DNA of 64,000 nt from Paenibacillus ehimensis NBRC 15659. Its GTDB lineage: Bacteria > Bacillota > Bacilli > Paenibacillales > NBRC-103111. The notes under the pieces were generated by a model that was not told where the DNA came from, made no database searches, and saw only the letters and a list, made by a program, of their open reading frames with translations. The stretch is taken from NCBI RefSeq assembly GCF_004000785.1, contig NZ_BILX01000013.1, positions 62,001 to 126,000 of the forward strand, given 5' to 3'. The position numbers were made by a program, and so were the translations under genes. Below are positions 24,359 through 33,157 of the stretch, piece after piece. Each line of letters starts with the position of its first letter. Position 1 is the stretch's first letter.

Positions 24359-25519
24359 TCAGCCGGAGGCGCCTTCGAACAGAATGCGCATCATCTGCGC
24401 CATCCGATGGGGGTACGTGTGCTCCAGCATGGTGCGCCGCAGCGCATTAAGCGCGATAAACCGCCGCTCCTCTTCATGGTGCAGATAATAATCGATTTTG
24501 TGCATCAGCTCGCTTGGCGAAGCATAGGTGACGATCTCCAGTCCCGGCGTATAGAAGCGGGTAATGTCGCTGCGGACATCGGTGAGCAGCAGCGTCCCGC
24601 AGCCCGCAATCTCGAACGTGCGCGGATTCGGCGATACGGCGCCGACCCCTTGGCTGTTGAAGTTATAGCTCGGATCGTCCGTTGCCCGGTGCAGATTGAT
24701 CACGATTTTCGTCCCGTTGTAATGCGCGGCCGTTTCCTCCGCCCCCATCCAATTGTTCAGGGCGATCTTCGGGCTCAGCAGCTGGAACTGGCGCAGCCGC
24801 TCCCACCAAATGCCCGCGATGTACGTGTTTCTCGCCGCCAGAAAAGGCGTCATCTGATCGAAAAAGGCAACCCGGTTCCAATAAGCGGAGCCGATAAAGC
24901 TGATATCGTGCCGGAATTGGATCGGCACCCGCTTTGGCCGGAAGATCGCCGGGTTCGAGCCAAAAGGCAAATAGTAGACCTGCCCGCAGCCGAGCCGGCG
25001 GTAAAACTCCACACAGGCAAGCTCCAGCGTAAATACGACGTCGTAATGCGTGACCAGGGGCGCCGTCAGATCGGTATAATACGGATCGTCCGTAAGCCAG
25101 ATGGCCGTGCGGATTCCTTCGGCCCGCAGCTCGTCAATCCGTTCGACGGGAATATTCAACCCTTCCAGCACGAGCACGATATCGGGCCGCGTCTTGAGAG
25201 CCGCGGTTTTCCAATCCTGGCTCGGCTGCAGGACAATCAGCTCGCGCACGAGCCTCTGCAGCGCCCCCATCACCGCTTCGTCGAGCGGGGAATACGGGAC
25301 GCCTTTGCCCGAGGTCACATACAGGACCCGGACGTCCCACCAGCCGATCGGATCGTTCGGCAGCAGCCGCATGACGGCATCGCACCGGCCGTAATGATAG
25401 CCGCCGCTCATGCCGAGCCGAAACCCATCCTCCCAGCCGCTGTGCCAAGCGGTGCGGCGGGCCTGAGGCACCCGCTTTGCCACTCGCTTTATGTTGGAAC
25501 GCGCTGTTTTTCTGGACAT
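24359..25519 (-). CDS. CgeB-like spore maturation glycosyltransferase
   Basis: The 386-residue protein has a basic N terminus with the glycine/aromatic motif WHSGWEDGFRLGMSGGYHYG, then a GT-B fold typical of CgeB: VRVLYVTSGKGVPYSPLDEA, PDIVLVLEGLN, AIWLTDDPYY, YLPFGSNPAIFRP, IVINLHRATDD and NPRTFEIAGCGTLLLTDVRS. CgeB in Bacillus subtilis is made in the mother cell and shapes the outermost glycan-rich spore layer. It is a paralogue of the next upstream gene. Sugar donor and acceptor are unknown. Confidence 0.85.
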   Translation of the reverse strand: MSRKTARSNIKRVAKRVPQARRTAWHSGWEDGFRLGMSGGYHYGRCDAVMRLLPNDPIGWWDVRVLYVTSGKGVPYSPLDEAVMGALQRLVRELIVLQPSQDWKTAALKTRPDIVLVLEGLNIPVERIDELRAEGIRTAIWLTDDPYYTDLTAPLVTHYDVVFTLELACVEFYRRLGCGQVYYLPFGSNPAIFRPKRVPIQFRHDISFIGSAYWNRVAFFDQMTPFLAARNTYIAGIWWERLRQFQLLSPKIALNNWMGAEETAAHYNGTKIVINLHRATDDPSYNFNSQGVGAVSPNPRTFEIAGCGTLLLTDVRSDITRFYTPGLEIVTYASPSELMHKIDYYLHHEEERRFIALNALRRTMLEHTYPHRMAQMMRILFEGASG

Positions 25520-25565
25520 GCTCCTGCCTCCTTTCTTGTGGTTGGCTGCTTGACGCCTTCCGGCT

Positions 25566-26681
25566 TCAGCAGCCGAGCAAGCCGAGCAGCTGGCCGATCC
25601 GCGTGACGAACGAATGCTCCTGCATCGTCCGCCGCAAGCCGTTCAATGCGATCGTCTGCCGCTCGGCGTCGTGCTTCAAATAATACTCCAGCTTATCGAT
25701 CAGCTCTCCTGCAGACCGGTAGACGTCAAGCTCCACGCCAGGCGTATAATAACGGGTCAGATCGTCGCGCACGTCGGTAAGCTGCATCGCTCCGCATGCG
25801 GCGATTTCATAAGTGCGCGGGTTGATCGATTGCCCGGAGAGGCCCCGGAGGTTGCGGTTATCGCTCCCGTAATGCCGGCAGCCCCGGTGCAGATTGATGA
25901 CGATCTTCGCTCCGTTGTAATAGCGCACCGTATCCTCGACCGGAATCCATCCGGGGCGGATGCTCGGCTTGAGCAGGCGGTATAGCCGCATTCGTTCCCA
26001 TAGTCCTCCGCCGACGATCACCTTTTTGCCCGACAAGTACCCGGCAATCTGATCGAACAGCTCGACGCGGTTCCAGAACGCCATACCGATAAAGCAAATA
26101 TCGGCTTGATAGCCGGAAGCGACAGGAACGGGCCGGAAGGTGTCGGTATCGACCCCCATCGGCACATACAGCACCTGGGAGCAGCCGAGCGACAAATAGA
26201 ACGGCACGCAGCTCTGCTCGTGCGTCGCCACGGCATCGTAATGCGGAGCGATCGCTGCGGTATCGTCCGTAAAATAAGGGTCGTCGGCGAACCAGATCAC
26301 CGTACGAATGCCGAGCTCGCGAATCCGGTCCACCTGCTGCAGATGATCGGCTGGAAACGTGTGAAGCCCGTTCAGCACCAGCAGCAGATCGGGCCGGTGC
26401 TGCTCCGCCAGCGCGAGCATGGCTTCCGGCGTCCCGACGACGGTTTCCCGTACCGTCCGCCGCAAGGCAGCGGCGACGCCGTTATCGATAGCCGGAAAGC
26501 CTTGCGGGATAAAGAGCACTTTCAGGTCATGCCAGGCCGGCGCGACCGGCGGGGCTAACGTCCGGACGGCCTCGCACCGTCCGTACCGATACCCTTGTTC
26601 GTAGCCGAGAAGCCCTCCCGCACGGCTTCCCTGCTGCCGCACGGCCGCTTTCCGGCGTGCGAGTTGTTGAGTCCGGCTCAT
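25566..26681 (-). CDS. CgeB-like spore maturation glycosyltransferase (second copy)
   Basis: The 371-residue enzyme parallels the 24359 gene: Arg-rich start, GYEQGYRYGRCEAVRTL, LLLVLNGLHTFPADHLQQVD, VIWFADDPYFTDDTA, VLYVPMGVDTDTFRP, KIVINLHRGCRHYG and NPRTYEIAACGAMQLTDVRD. The two copies may add successive residues. GGGAGG nine nt upstream selects the ATG at 26681; the in-frame GTG at 26690 overlaps the ribosome site. It is adjacent to rmlC, so dTDP-rhamnose is a plausible donor. Confidence 0.85.
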   Translation of the reverse strand: MSRTQQLARRKAAVRQQGSRAGGLLGYEQGYRYGRCEAVRTLAPPVAPAWHDLKVLFIPQGFPAIDNGVAAALRRTVRETVVGTPEAMLALAEQHRPDLLLVLNGLHTFPADHLQQVDRIRELGIRTVIWFADDPYFTDDTAAIAPHYDAVATHEQSCVPFYLSLGCSQVLYVPMGVDTDTFRPVPVASGYQADICFIGMAFWNRVELFDQIAGYLSGKKVIVGGGLWERMRLYRLLKPSIRPGWIPVEDTVRYYNGAKIVINLHRGCRHYGSDNRNLRGLSGQSINPRTYEIAACGAMQLTDVRDDLTRYYTPGVELDVYRSAGELIDKLEYYLKHDAERQTIALNGLRRTMQEHSFVTRIGQLLGLLGC

Positions 26682-26702
26682 TGCGGTCACCCTCCCTATT
26701 GA

Positions 26703-27167
26703 TTACCGAAACCGGGTCGTCCAGTCAAAGCCGATCGCCGGATCGTCGTAGGCGATGCGGTATTCATCAGGCTGCTTCGGATCGTAAGCCAGATTGGTAA
26801 AATAAACGATCGTCGCCGGCTTGACGCCGAGCACCCGGTAGCCGTGAGCGACGCCCCGCGGAATGAACAGCAGATACGGATGATCTTCGCCCATGTAATA
26901 CACGGACGTTTGCCCATACGTCGGGGAATCGGCCCTCATATCATGAAGCACGACCTGCGCGTGCCCGCTTGGAAAAAACCATATGTCGTCCTGCCGTTTA
27001 TGGTAATGAAACGCCTTGATGACGCCCGGAAACGACATGGACAGCGACGCTTGGCCGAACCGGCCGAACAAAGCGTCGTCCTCCCGCAAAATTTCCATAA
27101 AAAAGCCGCGGTCATCGCTGTGCCTAACCAGCGGCTTCGTTTGAACCCCTTCGATCGTCGTTTTCAT
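26703..27167 (-). CDS. rmlC: dTDP-4-dehydrorhamnose 3,5-epimerase family protein
   Basis: The 154-residue cupin-fold protein has HSDDRGFFMEILRED, the catalytic His region VIKAFHYHKRQDDIWFFPSG, and IPRGVAHGYRVLGVKPATIV. It epimerises dTDP-4-keto-6-deoxyglucose at C3 and C5 in L-rhamnose synthesis. It is about 25 residues shorter than classic RmlC and closer to the shorter family members, so a single epimerase activity cannot be excluded. It overlaps the end of rmlD by 44 nt, which indicates one transcript. Confidence 0.85.
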   Translation of the reverse strand: MKTTIEGVQTKPLVRHSDDRGFFMEILREDDALFGRFGQASLSMSFPGVIKAFHYHKRQDDIWFFPSGHAQVVLHDMRADSPTYGQTSVYYMGEDHPYLLFIPRGVAHGYRVLGVKPATIVYFTNLAYDPKQPDEYRIAYDDPAIGFDWTTRFR

Positions 27168-28017
27168 CGGTCTTCCCCCAATCGCTGCGCAAAAATGCCT
27201 TCAGCGCCGTTTTCCAATCCCTCATTCTCGGCAGCCCGGCGAGCCGCAGCCCCCGATCCGAGAACGCCGAATGCGCCGGTCGGGGCGCGGGCAGCACGTA
27301 ATCGTCCGAGCGGGCCGGCCGAACCGTAATCCCGGTGCGCCCGGTCAGCTCCAAGATCGTCTTGGCCAGCGTCCATCGGGAGCAAAACCCCCGATTCGCC
27401 ACATGATAGATGCCATATCGGTCCGTTTCCAGCAGCCCGCCGATGCATTCGGCCAAATCGTACGTGTAGGTCGGCGAGCCGAATTGATCGTCGACGACGG
27501 TTAACTCCTGCTGCCGTTCCGCAAGCGCCAGCACCTTCGTGACAAAGTTGCTGCCGTTCTTACCGTACAGCCACGACGTCCGGACGATAAAATGGTGCGG
27601 GCATACGGCCTGCACGAACTGCTCGCCGAGCAGCTTCGATTTGCCGTATACGCTGAGCGGATTCGTGCGGTCCTGCTCGTCGTACGGCTCTCCCTTGGTG
27701 CCGTCGAACACGTAATCGGTGCTGACATACACCATCCTGGCGCCAACGGATTCCGCGGAAATGGCGACGTGGCCGGCGCCGATCGCATTGATCCGGTACG
27801 TCTCTTCCGGCTCCGCCTCGGCTTGATCCACCTTCGTATAGGCCGCCGCATGCACGATGACCTCGGGCTTCGCCTCCGCAATGAGCCGGCGCACCGCCTT
27901 TTCGTCGGCGATATCCAGCTGCTGCCGGGTGAAGGCCGCACAGTCGTGCCGCCCCCCGAGCACCCGGACGAGATCCCGGCCCAGCTGGCCCCCGGCGCCG
28001 GTAATGAGCACCTTCAT
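27124..28017 (-). CDS. rmlD: dTDP-4-dehydrorhamnose reductase
   Basis: The 297-residue SDR has LITGAGGQLGRDLVRVLGGR, VIHAAAYTKVDQAE, YVSTDYVFDGTKGEPY and the active-site YGKSKLLGEQ, all typical of RmlD. It makes dTDP-L-rhamnose, the last step of the pathway. Its ATG overlaps the rmlB stop (ATGA) and GAGGGG lies upstream. The C-terminal 20 residues are charged and overlap rmlC, so the end may be a recent extension. Confidence 0.92.
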   Translation of the reverse strand: MKVLITGAGGQLGRDLVRVLGGRHDCAAFTRQQLDIADEKAVRRLIAEAKPEVIVHAAAYTKVDQAEAEPEETYRINAIGAGHVAISAESVGARMVYVSTDYVFDGTKGEPYDEQDRTNPLSVYGKSKLLGEQFVQAVCPHHFIVRTSWLYGKNGSNFVTKVLALAERQQELTVVDDQFGSPTYTYDLAECIGGLLETDRYGIYHVANRGFCSRWTLAKTILELTGRTGITVRPARSDDYVLPAPRPAHSAFSDRGLRLAGLPRMRDWKTALKAFLRSDWGKTDENDDRRGSNEAAG

Positions 28018-29000
28018 ACGCCACCGCCCCTCTTGGCCGCTTCGCGCCACCAAGCTTCGTTGGCGGCATACCAAGCGACCGTGCGCTTTAGCCCCTCCTC
28101 AAGCGGCACCTGGGGCTGCCAGCCAAGCCGGCTTGCGATCTTGGCCGGATCGATCGCATAGCGCCGGTCATGACCAAGGCGGTCCGGGACGAACCGGATC
28201 AGCGATTCCGGCTTCCCGAGCTCGGCGAGAATCGCCCTGACGATGTCAAGATTCGTCCGTTCGTTGAGGCCCCCGATGTTGTACACTTCCCCGGGGCTGC
28301 CCTGATGCACGACCCGGTCGATAGCCGCACAGTGGTCCTCGACATACAGCCAATCGCGAACGTGAAGACCGTCGCCGTACACCGGTATAGGTTCGTCGCG
28401 TATCGCCCGCGTAATAATCGTCGGAATGAGCTTCTCCGGGTACTGGTAAGGCCCGTAATTGTTGGAGCAGCGGGTGGTGATGACAGGAAAGCCGTACGTC
28501 TCGAAATAAGCGCGGGCCAGCAGATCGGAACCCGCCTTGCTCGCGGAATAGGGACTGTTCGGCGCAAGCGGCGTCGTTTCGGTGAAAATCCCCTCGTCGC
28601 CAAGCGCGCCATACACCTCGTCGGTGGAAATATGAACGAATCGCGACACGCCGGCGCGCCGGGCTTCTTCGAGCAGACATCCCGTTCCCAGCACATTGGT
28701 GCGCACAAATGCCTGCGGATCGGCAATGCTGCGGTCCACATGCGATTCGGCTGCAAAGTGGACGACCGTATCGACAGTCTCCTCGTCCAGCACGCGTCTT
28801 ACAGCATCCGCGTCCGCGACGTCCCCCCGCACGAACCGGTAATTCGGCAAAGCCGCGGCTTCGGCCATATTGGCCGGTTGGCCCGCATAGGTCAACAAGT
28901 CGTAATTGACAACGCGGTCCGCCGGGTAGCGCTGCAGCCAGTAGCGGATAAAGTTGCTGCCGATGAAGCCCATCCCGCCTGTGACCAACAGCGTCCTCAT
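28014..29000 (-). CDS. rmlB: dTDP-glucose 4,6-dehydratase
   Basis: The 328-residue enzyme has the NAD-binding GGMGFIGSNFIRYWL, FAAESHVDRSIADP, the active-site STDEVYGALGD and YSASKAGSD, and NNYGPYQYPEKLIP, diagnostic for RmlB. It converts dTDP-glucose to dTDP-4-keto-6-deoxyglucose, which can feed RmlC/RmlD and also the DegT aminotransferase and the second RmlD-like reductase of the locus. It overlaps the neighbours on both sides by four nt. Confidence 0.95.
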   Translation of the reverse strand: MRTLLVTGGMGFIGSNFIRYWLQRYPADRVVNYDLLTYAGQPANMAEAAALPNYRFVRGDVADADAVRRVLDEETVDTVVHFAAESHVDRSIADPQAFVRTNVLGTGCLLEEARRAGVSRFVHISTDEVYGALGDEGIFTETTPLAPNSPYSASKAGSDLLARAYFETYGFPVITTRCSNNYGPYQYPEKLIPTIITRAIRDEPIPVYGDGLHVRDWLYVEDHCAAIDRVVHQGSPGEVYNIGGLNERTNLDIVRAILAELGKPESLIRFVPDRLGHDRRYAIDPAKIASRLGWQPQVPLEEGLKRTVAWYAANEAWWREAAKRGGGV

Positions 29001-29719
29001 GGCTGCTCACGTCCCATCAGGCGGACGCCCGCTTCCATCAGGGAGCGATGGGTCCCCGCATCGGTCCACCAGCCGCTCAGCATGCTGTAGCTGAGCTCTC
29101 CGGCCGCAGCGTAAGCGTTATTGACATCGGTGATTTCCAGCTCGCCGCGCGTCGAAGGCTTCAGCGAACGAATGACGTTGAACACGTTCGAATCATATAA
29201 ATAAATACCGGTAACGGCGTAATGGGAAGGCGGATGCTCGGGCTTTTCCACGATCCGGACAATGCGCCCGTCCACCAGCTCCGGCACTCCATAGCGCTCC
29301 GGGTCCGACACTTTTTTCAAAAACACGCGGGCCCCTCCCTTCTGCCGCTGAAATTCGTTCGCCGCCTGCTTTAACGAATCCTCGAACAGGTTGTCGCCAA
29401 GCAGCACCATCAGCTTCTCTCCGGGCCGGACGAACGATTCGGCGATTCCGAGCGCATGCGCAATGCCGCCCGCCTCGTCTTGAATTCCGTAGGTCACCTG
29501 TACCCCCCAAGGTTTTCCGCTGCCGATATACTCGGTATATAATCCGGCGGATTGTTTGCCGGTTACCAGCATCAATTGCGTGATGCCCGCTTCCGCCATT
29601 TTGCGGATGGCGTAGTGGATCATTGGATACTTGCCCACCGGGAGCAAGTGCTTGTTGATGATATTCGTCATCGGACGCAGCCGGGTACCGGTCCCGCCTG
29701 CGAGTATTATGCCTTTCAT
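28997..29719 (-). CDS. rmlA: Glucose-1-phosphate thymidylyltransferase
   Basis: The 240-residue nucleotidyltransferase has the signature GIILAGGTGTRLRPMT, LVTGKQSAGLYTEYIGSGK, MVLLGDNLFEDSL and a C-terminal GWWTDAGTHRSLMEAG. It makes dTDP-glucose from dTTP and glucose-1-phosphate. It is shorter than the ~290-residue RmlA, matching the short form without the C-terminal allosteric helices. AAAGGAG seven nt upstream sets the ATG at 29719, excluding the longer frame to 29755. It is the first gene of the rml-glycosyltransferase run. Confidence 0.93.
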   Translation of the reverse strand: MKGIILAGGTGTRLRPMTNIINKHLLPVGKYPMIHYAIRKMAEAGITQLMLVTGKQSAGLYTEYIGSGKPWGVQVTYGIQDEAGGIAHALGIAESFVRPGEKLMVLLGDNLFEDSLKQAANEFQRQKGGARVFLKKVSDPERYGVPELVDGRIVRIVEKPEHPPSHYAVTGIYLYDSNVFNVIRSLKPSTRGELEITDVNNAYAAAGELSYSMLSGWWTDAGTHRSLMEAGVRLMGREQP

Positions 29720-29870
29720 CGCGCTTCTCCTTTCTCTCGTATGATGAGTGTGCACGGTTTGTACGGATGAATGCCATGCTCATATGATATGCTCCCTTAA
29801 GGCTGGTCTGGTGGACGAATACCATACGGGCCGAAAAATTGGCTCTTGTACCGAAAACTATCTAAACGGC

Positions 29871-29902
29871 AAAAAGCCTGCCTCCGTTAATAGAGACAGG
29901 CC
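29871..29902 (-). terminator. Terminator of the LRR/MORN gene
   Basis: On the minus strand GCCTG-CTC and GAGG-CAGGC form a stem, followed by TTTTTG. It separates the large upstream gene from rmlA. Confidence 0.7.
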
Positions 29903-29918
29903 CGGTGAATACTCCGGA

Positions 29919-32900
29919 TTATTGGTCATACCAATCCTTGCGGTAGCCGTTCTTAAACTCGCCCTCGTACTCCGGCTTGCCGTCCGTGTCGAACAGCTTG
30001 CCCCGGCCGTGCGCTTGCCCTTCCGCAAGCTCGCCTTCATACGTCGTGCCGTCGGCGTAATACAGCTTGCCGGTACCGCCGCGCGCCGCGTTGATGCCGG
30101 GCAGCGGCTGTCCTGTGGCGTCCGCAAAGCTGCCGCCCTCGCCGAATTCGGAGAAGTCGAAGGCTCCCGTGTAGACGGTGCCATCGGCATAATAAAGCTT
30201 GCCCCGGCCATGGAATTCGCCATCCTCGAATTCCCCTTCATAGAGCAGGCGGCCTTCTTTCGTGTAGGCCTTCCCGCTGCCCGACCACGTGCCGTAATCG
30301 AAGTCCCCCTCGTATTGCAGCTTGCCGTTTTCGTAGAACGATTTGCCCTGCCCTTTGGCATAACCGTCTGCGTACGCGCCTTCGTGCCATAAATGCCCGT
30401 CCAGGTCGAAGCTTTGACCGAAGCCGTTTCGTTTGCCGGCACGATACTCCCCCCGGTGGTTCAGCGTTCCGTCCTCGTTGTACATTTCGCCCCGGCCCTG
30501 CCGGACGCCGTCTTGAAACTCGCCTTTGTACACCGTGCCGTCGGCGAAGCGGTATACGCCCATGCCCTGGTCCGCTCCGTTCACAACCGCCTTCCCGGAC
30601 GAATCGGCGAAGGAGCCGTGCTTTCCGTATTCTCCTTCTATGAATTCCCCGGTGTACGTATCCCCGTTATAGAACGTCAGCTTGCCTTGGCCGTGATAGA
30701 GCCGATCGCGAAACCCGCCTTCGTAGACCGCTTTGTCCTTCCGGTACTTCGTGCCTTGACCGTTTCTCGTTCCGTCCTTGAAGTCGCCGGAGTAGATCAA
30801 GCGGCCCTCCCAATCGTATTCCTTGCCTTGTCCGCTCCGTTCCCCGGCCTTGTAGCCGCCCTCGTAGCGCAGCTTGCCTTCCGTATTGTATTCCTTGCCG
30901 CTGCCGCTGCGCTCGCCGTCGGCATAGCATCCCTCGAATTGCAGCTTGCTTTCCTCGGTGTACACCTTCGTCTCGCCGTTCATCACGCCGCCGAGGAACG
31001 ATCCTTCAATCCGTCCGCCTGCCATAAGATGATAGACCCCTTGACCGTTCGGCTCTCCACCTGCCGTCTCCCCTTCATACCAATCGCCGTTGGCGTAGAA
31101 CTGAAAGCCCTTGCCGTCCTTCGCCGGGTCAAGCGTCCTTCCCTGCGCATCGAGGAACGTCCCCTTGCCGAACTCCCCGTCCTTGAACGTCCCCTTGTAA
31201 ACCGCTCCGCTCGAAAAAAACATCGTCCCTTCATCAAAATGGTTGTCCTTAAACGCTCCTTCGAACAGCAGCTTGCCCGAGACGAAGTACTTGCCTTCGA
31301 CTAACGTCTGGTCGTTGACTTTGCCCTCGAACCGTTCGCCGTTTGTATAATAGACGATGCCGTAGCCTTTTTTGACATTGTGCTCTATTTCGCCGACATA
31401 CTTTTCCCCCGTCGCAAAATAGACGGTTCCTTTGCCGTGGAAGTTGTTGTCCTTGAAGTCGCCTTCATAGAACAGCCGGCCCTCCAAGAACAGCTTGCCG
31501 CGGCCGTTCAGCTTGCCTTGAACAAACTCGCCTTCCAGCCGGCTTCCGTCCGAATCGTACTTCTTGCCTTGACCGTTCGGCAGATCGTCCCGAAACTCCC
31601 CTTCCAGCAGCAAACGGCCGGCCGGGTCATATTGCTTGCCCTTGCCGTGCTTGCGGCCGTCCTTCCATTCGCCTTCGTATTCGATTTCGCCGCTGCCGGA
31701 GTATTGAATTCCTTGTCCGTTATACTTGCCGTTCTTCAGCCCGCCGCTGTAGATCAGCCGCCCCTTCTCGTCGTACCGCTCGCCGATGCCGTCCGTGACG
31801 TTGTCTACGATATAAACGGCTTGCCTGTCCTGATTCCAGACGACCAGCTTGTCCGCGGCTTCCCCTGCCAAACGCAGCGGCACCAGCGTCGTCCCGTTGC
31901 GAAGCTCCGGCGCGGCCGGCAGCTTGACGGTCTGCCCGTTCACAAGGGCTTCCTCCTGCCCGATCGTCAGCACGAGCTCCAGCCCCGGCTTCGTCCCGGT
32001 CACCTGGCGCAGCTCTTCGTTCCACGCCACCTGCAAGCCGAGCTTCCCGAACACGCCGCGAAACGGCACAAGCACGGAGCCGTTCCGGTTGAGAGGCGGC
32101 TCTTCGAAGGCGATCCGCTCGCCGCCGACAAACACGTTGATGCCGCGCTCATAGCCCGGGAACGCAGACGGGTCAAACTCGACAAGGACTCCGCGGTCCT
32201 GCAGCGCGCGCACCGTGTCCACAGAGCCCGCCTCCAGCGGGTTGCCGCTGAGCCGCACCTCGCTCAGCTTGCTCAAGTCCGCCAGCGCGCGGATGTCCGC
32301 GATCTTGTTGTCCCGCAGGTCGAGCGTCCTCAGCTCCTTCATAGCGGCAATGCCCGAGAGGTCCGCAAGCTGCGTATTCCGAAGCTTCAGATACTTTACT
32401 CCCGCAAGCTTCGCAATCTCTCCCAGCTTGCCGAGCGGATTGCCGGACAAATCCAGATAAAGCAGTCCCGCCAGCGAGCCGATGCCGTCCACGGCTTCGA
32501 GGCCCGCGCCGCTCGCCGCCAGGCTTTCCAGCCGCGTCAGCTTCCAAAGCGGAGCCGGGTCCTGCAGCGGATTGCCGCTCAGGAACAGATGCCTCAGCTT
32601 CGGCAAATCAAGCGGACGCACATCGGCGATCCGGTTATCCGACAGGTCCAAATAAGCAAGCTGCTTGAGCCCGCTGATCGGGTAGACGTCGCTGATTTGA
32701 TTGCCGCTCACGTCGAGCCGCGTCATCCGGTGGGCGTACTGCAGCCCGACAAGCTGTGCGATCGGCCGCGTTTTCTTGCCGTCCGAAGCCAGGAGCCGGG
32801 AGAGGCTTTGCAGGTCCTCCGGCGTCAGGTCGCCCTCCGGCTTCTTCAACTGGCTGCGGATCACCTTTTCCAGATTGGCGTCGGGCACCAAGGCGGCTGC

Positions 32901-33002
32901 CGCGCTCCATACACGCTCCGCCGGAAGCGGCATGGCGAGCGGCGCCGCCATGACCCATGCGGATAGAAGCGTGATGGCATACATACGATGGTTACGGAAC
33001 AT
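29919..33002 (-). CDS. Large exported LRR / stalk-domain / MORN-repeat protein
   Basis: The 1027-residue protein has an N-terminal signal or anchor (residues 9-35), internalin-like leucine-rich repeats (about 90-285; LAYLDLSDNRIADVRPLDLP), a copper-amine-oxidase N-terminal-like domain (about 290-400; SVLVPFRGVFGKLGLQVAWN) and then about 25 MORN-type repeats to the end, such as YEGEWKDGRKHGKGKQYDPA. MORN repeats usually bind membranes or scaffold proteins, and LRRs bind proteins. The combination is unusual and suggests an exported scaffold. It is a separate transcription unit from the rml genes, with its own terminator. Confidence 0.8.
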   Translation of the reverse strand: MFRNHRMYAITLLSAWVMAAPLAMPLPAERVWSAAAALVPDANLEKVIRSQLKKPEGDLTPEDLQSLSRLLASDGKKTRPIAQLVGLQYAHRMTRLDVSGNQISDVYPISGLKQLAYLDLSDNRIADVRPLDLPKLRHLFLSGNPLQDPAPLWKLTRLESLAASGAGLEAVDGIGSLAGLLYLDLSGNPLGKLGEIAKLAGVKYLKLRNTQLADLSGIAAMKELRTLDLRDNKIADIRALADLSKLSEVRLSGNPLEAGSVDTVRALQDRGVLVEFDPSAFPGYERGINVFVGGERIAFEEPPLNRNGSVLVPFRGVFGKLGLQVAWNEELRQVTGTKPGLELVLTIGQEEALVNGQTVKLPAAPELRNGTTLVPLRLAGEAADKLVVWNQDRQAVYIVDNVTDGIGERYDEKGRLIYSGGLKNGKYNGQGIQYSGSGEIEYEGEWKDGRKHGKGKQYDPAGRLLLEGEFRDDLPNGQGKKYDSDGSRLEGEFVQGKLNGRGKLFLEGRLFYEGDFKDNNFHGKGTVYFATGEKYVGEIEHNVKKGYGIVYYTNGERFEGKVNDQTLVEGKYFVSGKLLFEGAFKDNHFDEGTMFFSSGAVYKGTFKDGEFGKGTFLDAQGRTLDPAKDGKGFQFYANGDWYEGETAGGEPNGQGVYHLMAGGRIEGSFLGGVMNGETKVYTEESKLQFEGCYADGERSGSGKEYNTEGKLRYEGGYKAGERSGQGKEYDWEGRLIYSGDFKDGTRNGQGTKYRKDKAVYEGGFRDRLYHGQGKLTFYNGDTYTGEFIEGEYGKHGSFADSSGKAVVNGADQGMGVYRFADGTVYKGEFQDGVRQGRGEMYNEDGTLNHRGEYRAGKRNGFGQSFDLDGHLWHEGAYADGYAKGQGKSFYENGKLQYEGDFDYGTWSGSGKAYTKEGRLLYEGEFEDGEFHGRGKLYYADGTVYTGAFDFSEFGEGGSFADATGQPLPGINAARGGTGKLYYADGTTYEGELAEGQAHGRGKLFDTDGKPEYEGEFKNGYRKDWYDQ

Positions 33003-33157
33003 TCGAGCGGATTCCCCTATTCGTTAAGGTATGTAGACGTTTGAACTATTGTATACTTTCGACATAATTCTACAGACCCATAGGAAATTCCTGCCGCCCC
33101 AAAACGTGATATAATTTCAACGAGTTCATACCGTTTGCGAAAGAAAGGATATCCGAT

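Noticed and set aside
19041-25606. Several plus-strand frames of 300-500 codons opposite the glycosyltransferase genes
   Set aside because: They are antisense shadows in GC-rich DNA; their products are Arg/His/Pro-rich without domains, while the minus-strand products have clear families.
29735-29763. Sigma-K-like boxes upstream of rmlA (TACA-N16-CATACGAGA)
   Set aside because: The predicted transcription start would lie within the ribosome site, leaving no usable leader, and the -10 has a mismatch in a key base.
31380-32966. 528-codon plus-strand frame opposite the LRR/MORN gene
   Set aside because: It is an antisense image of repeat codons, without a ribosome site or domain.
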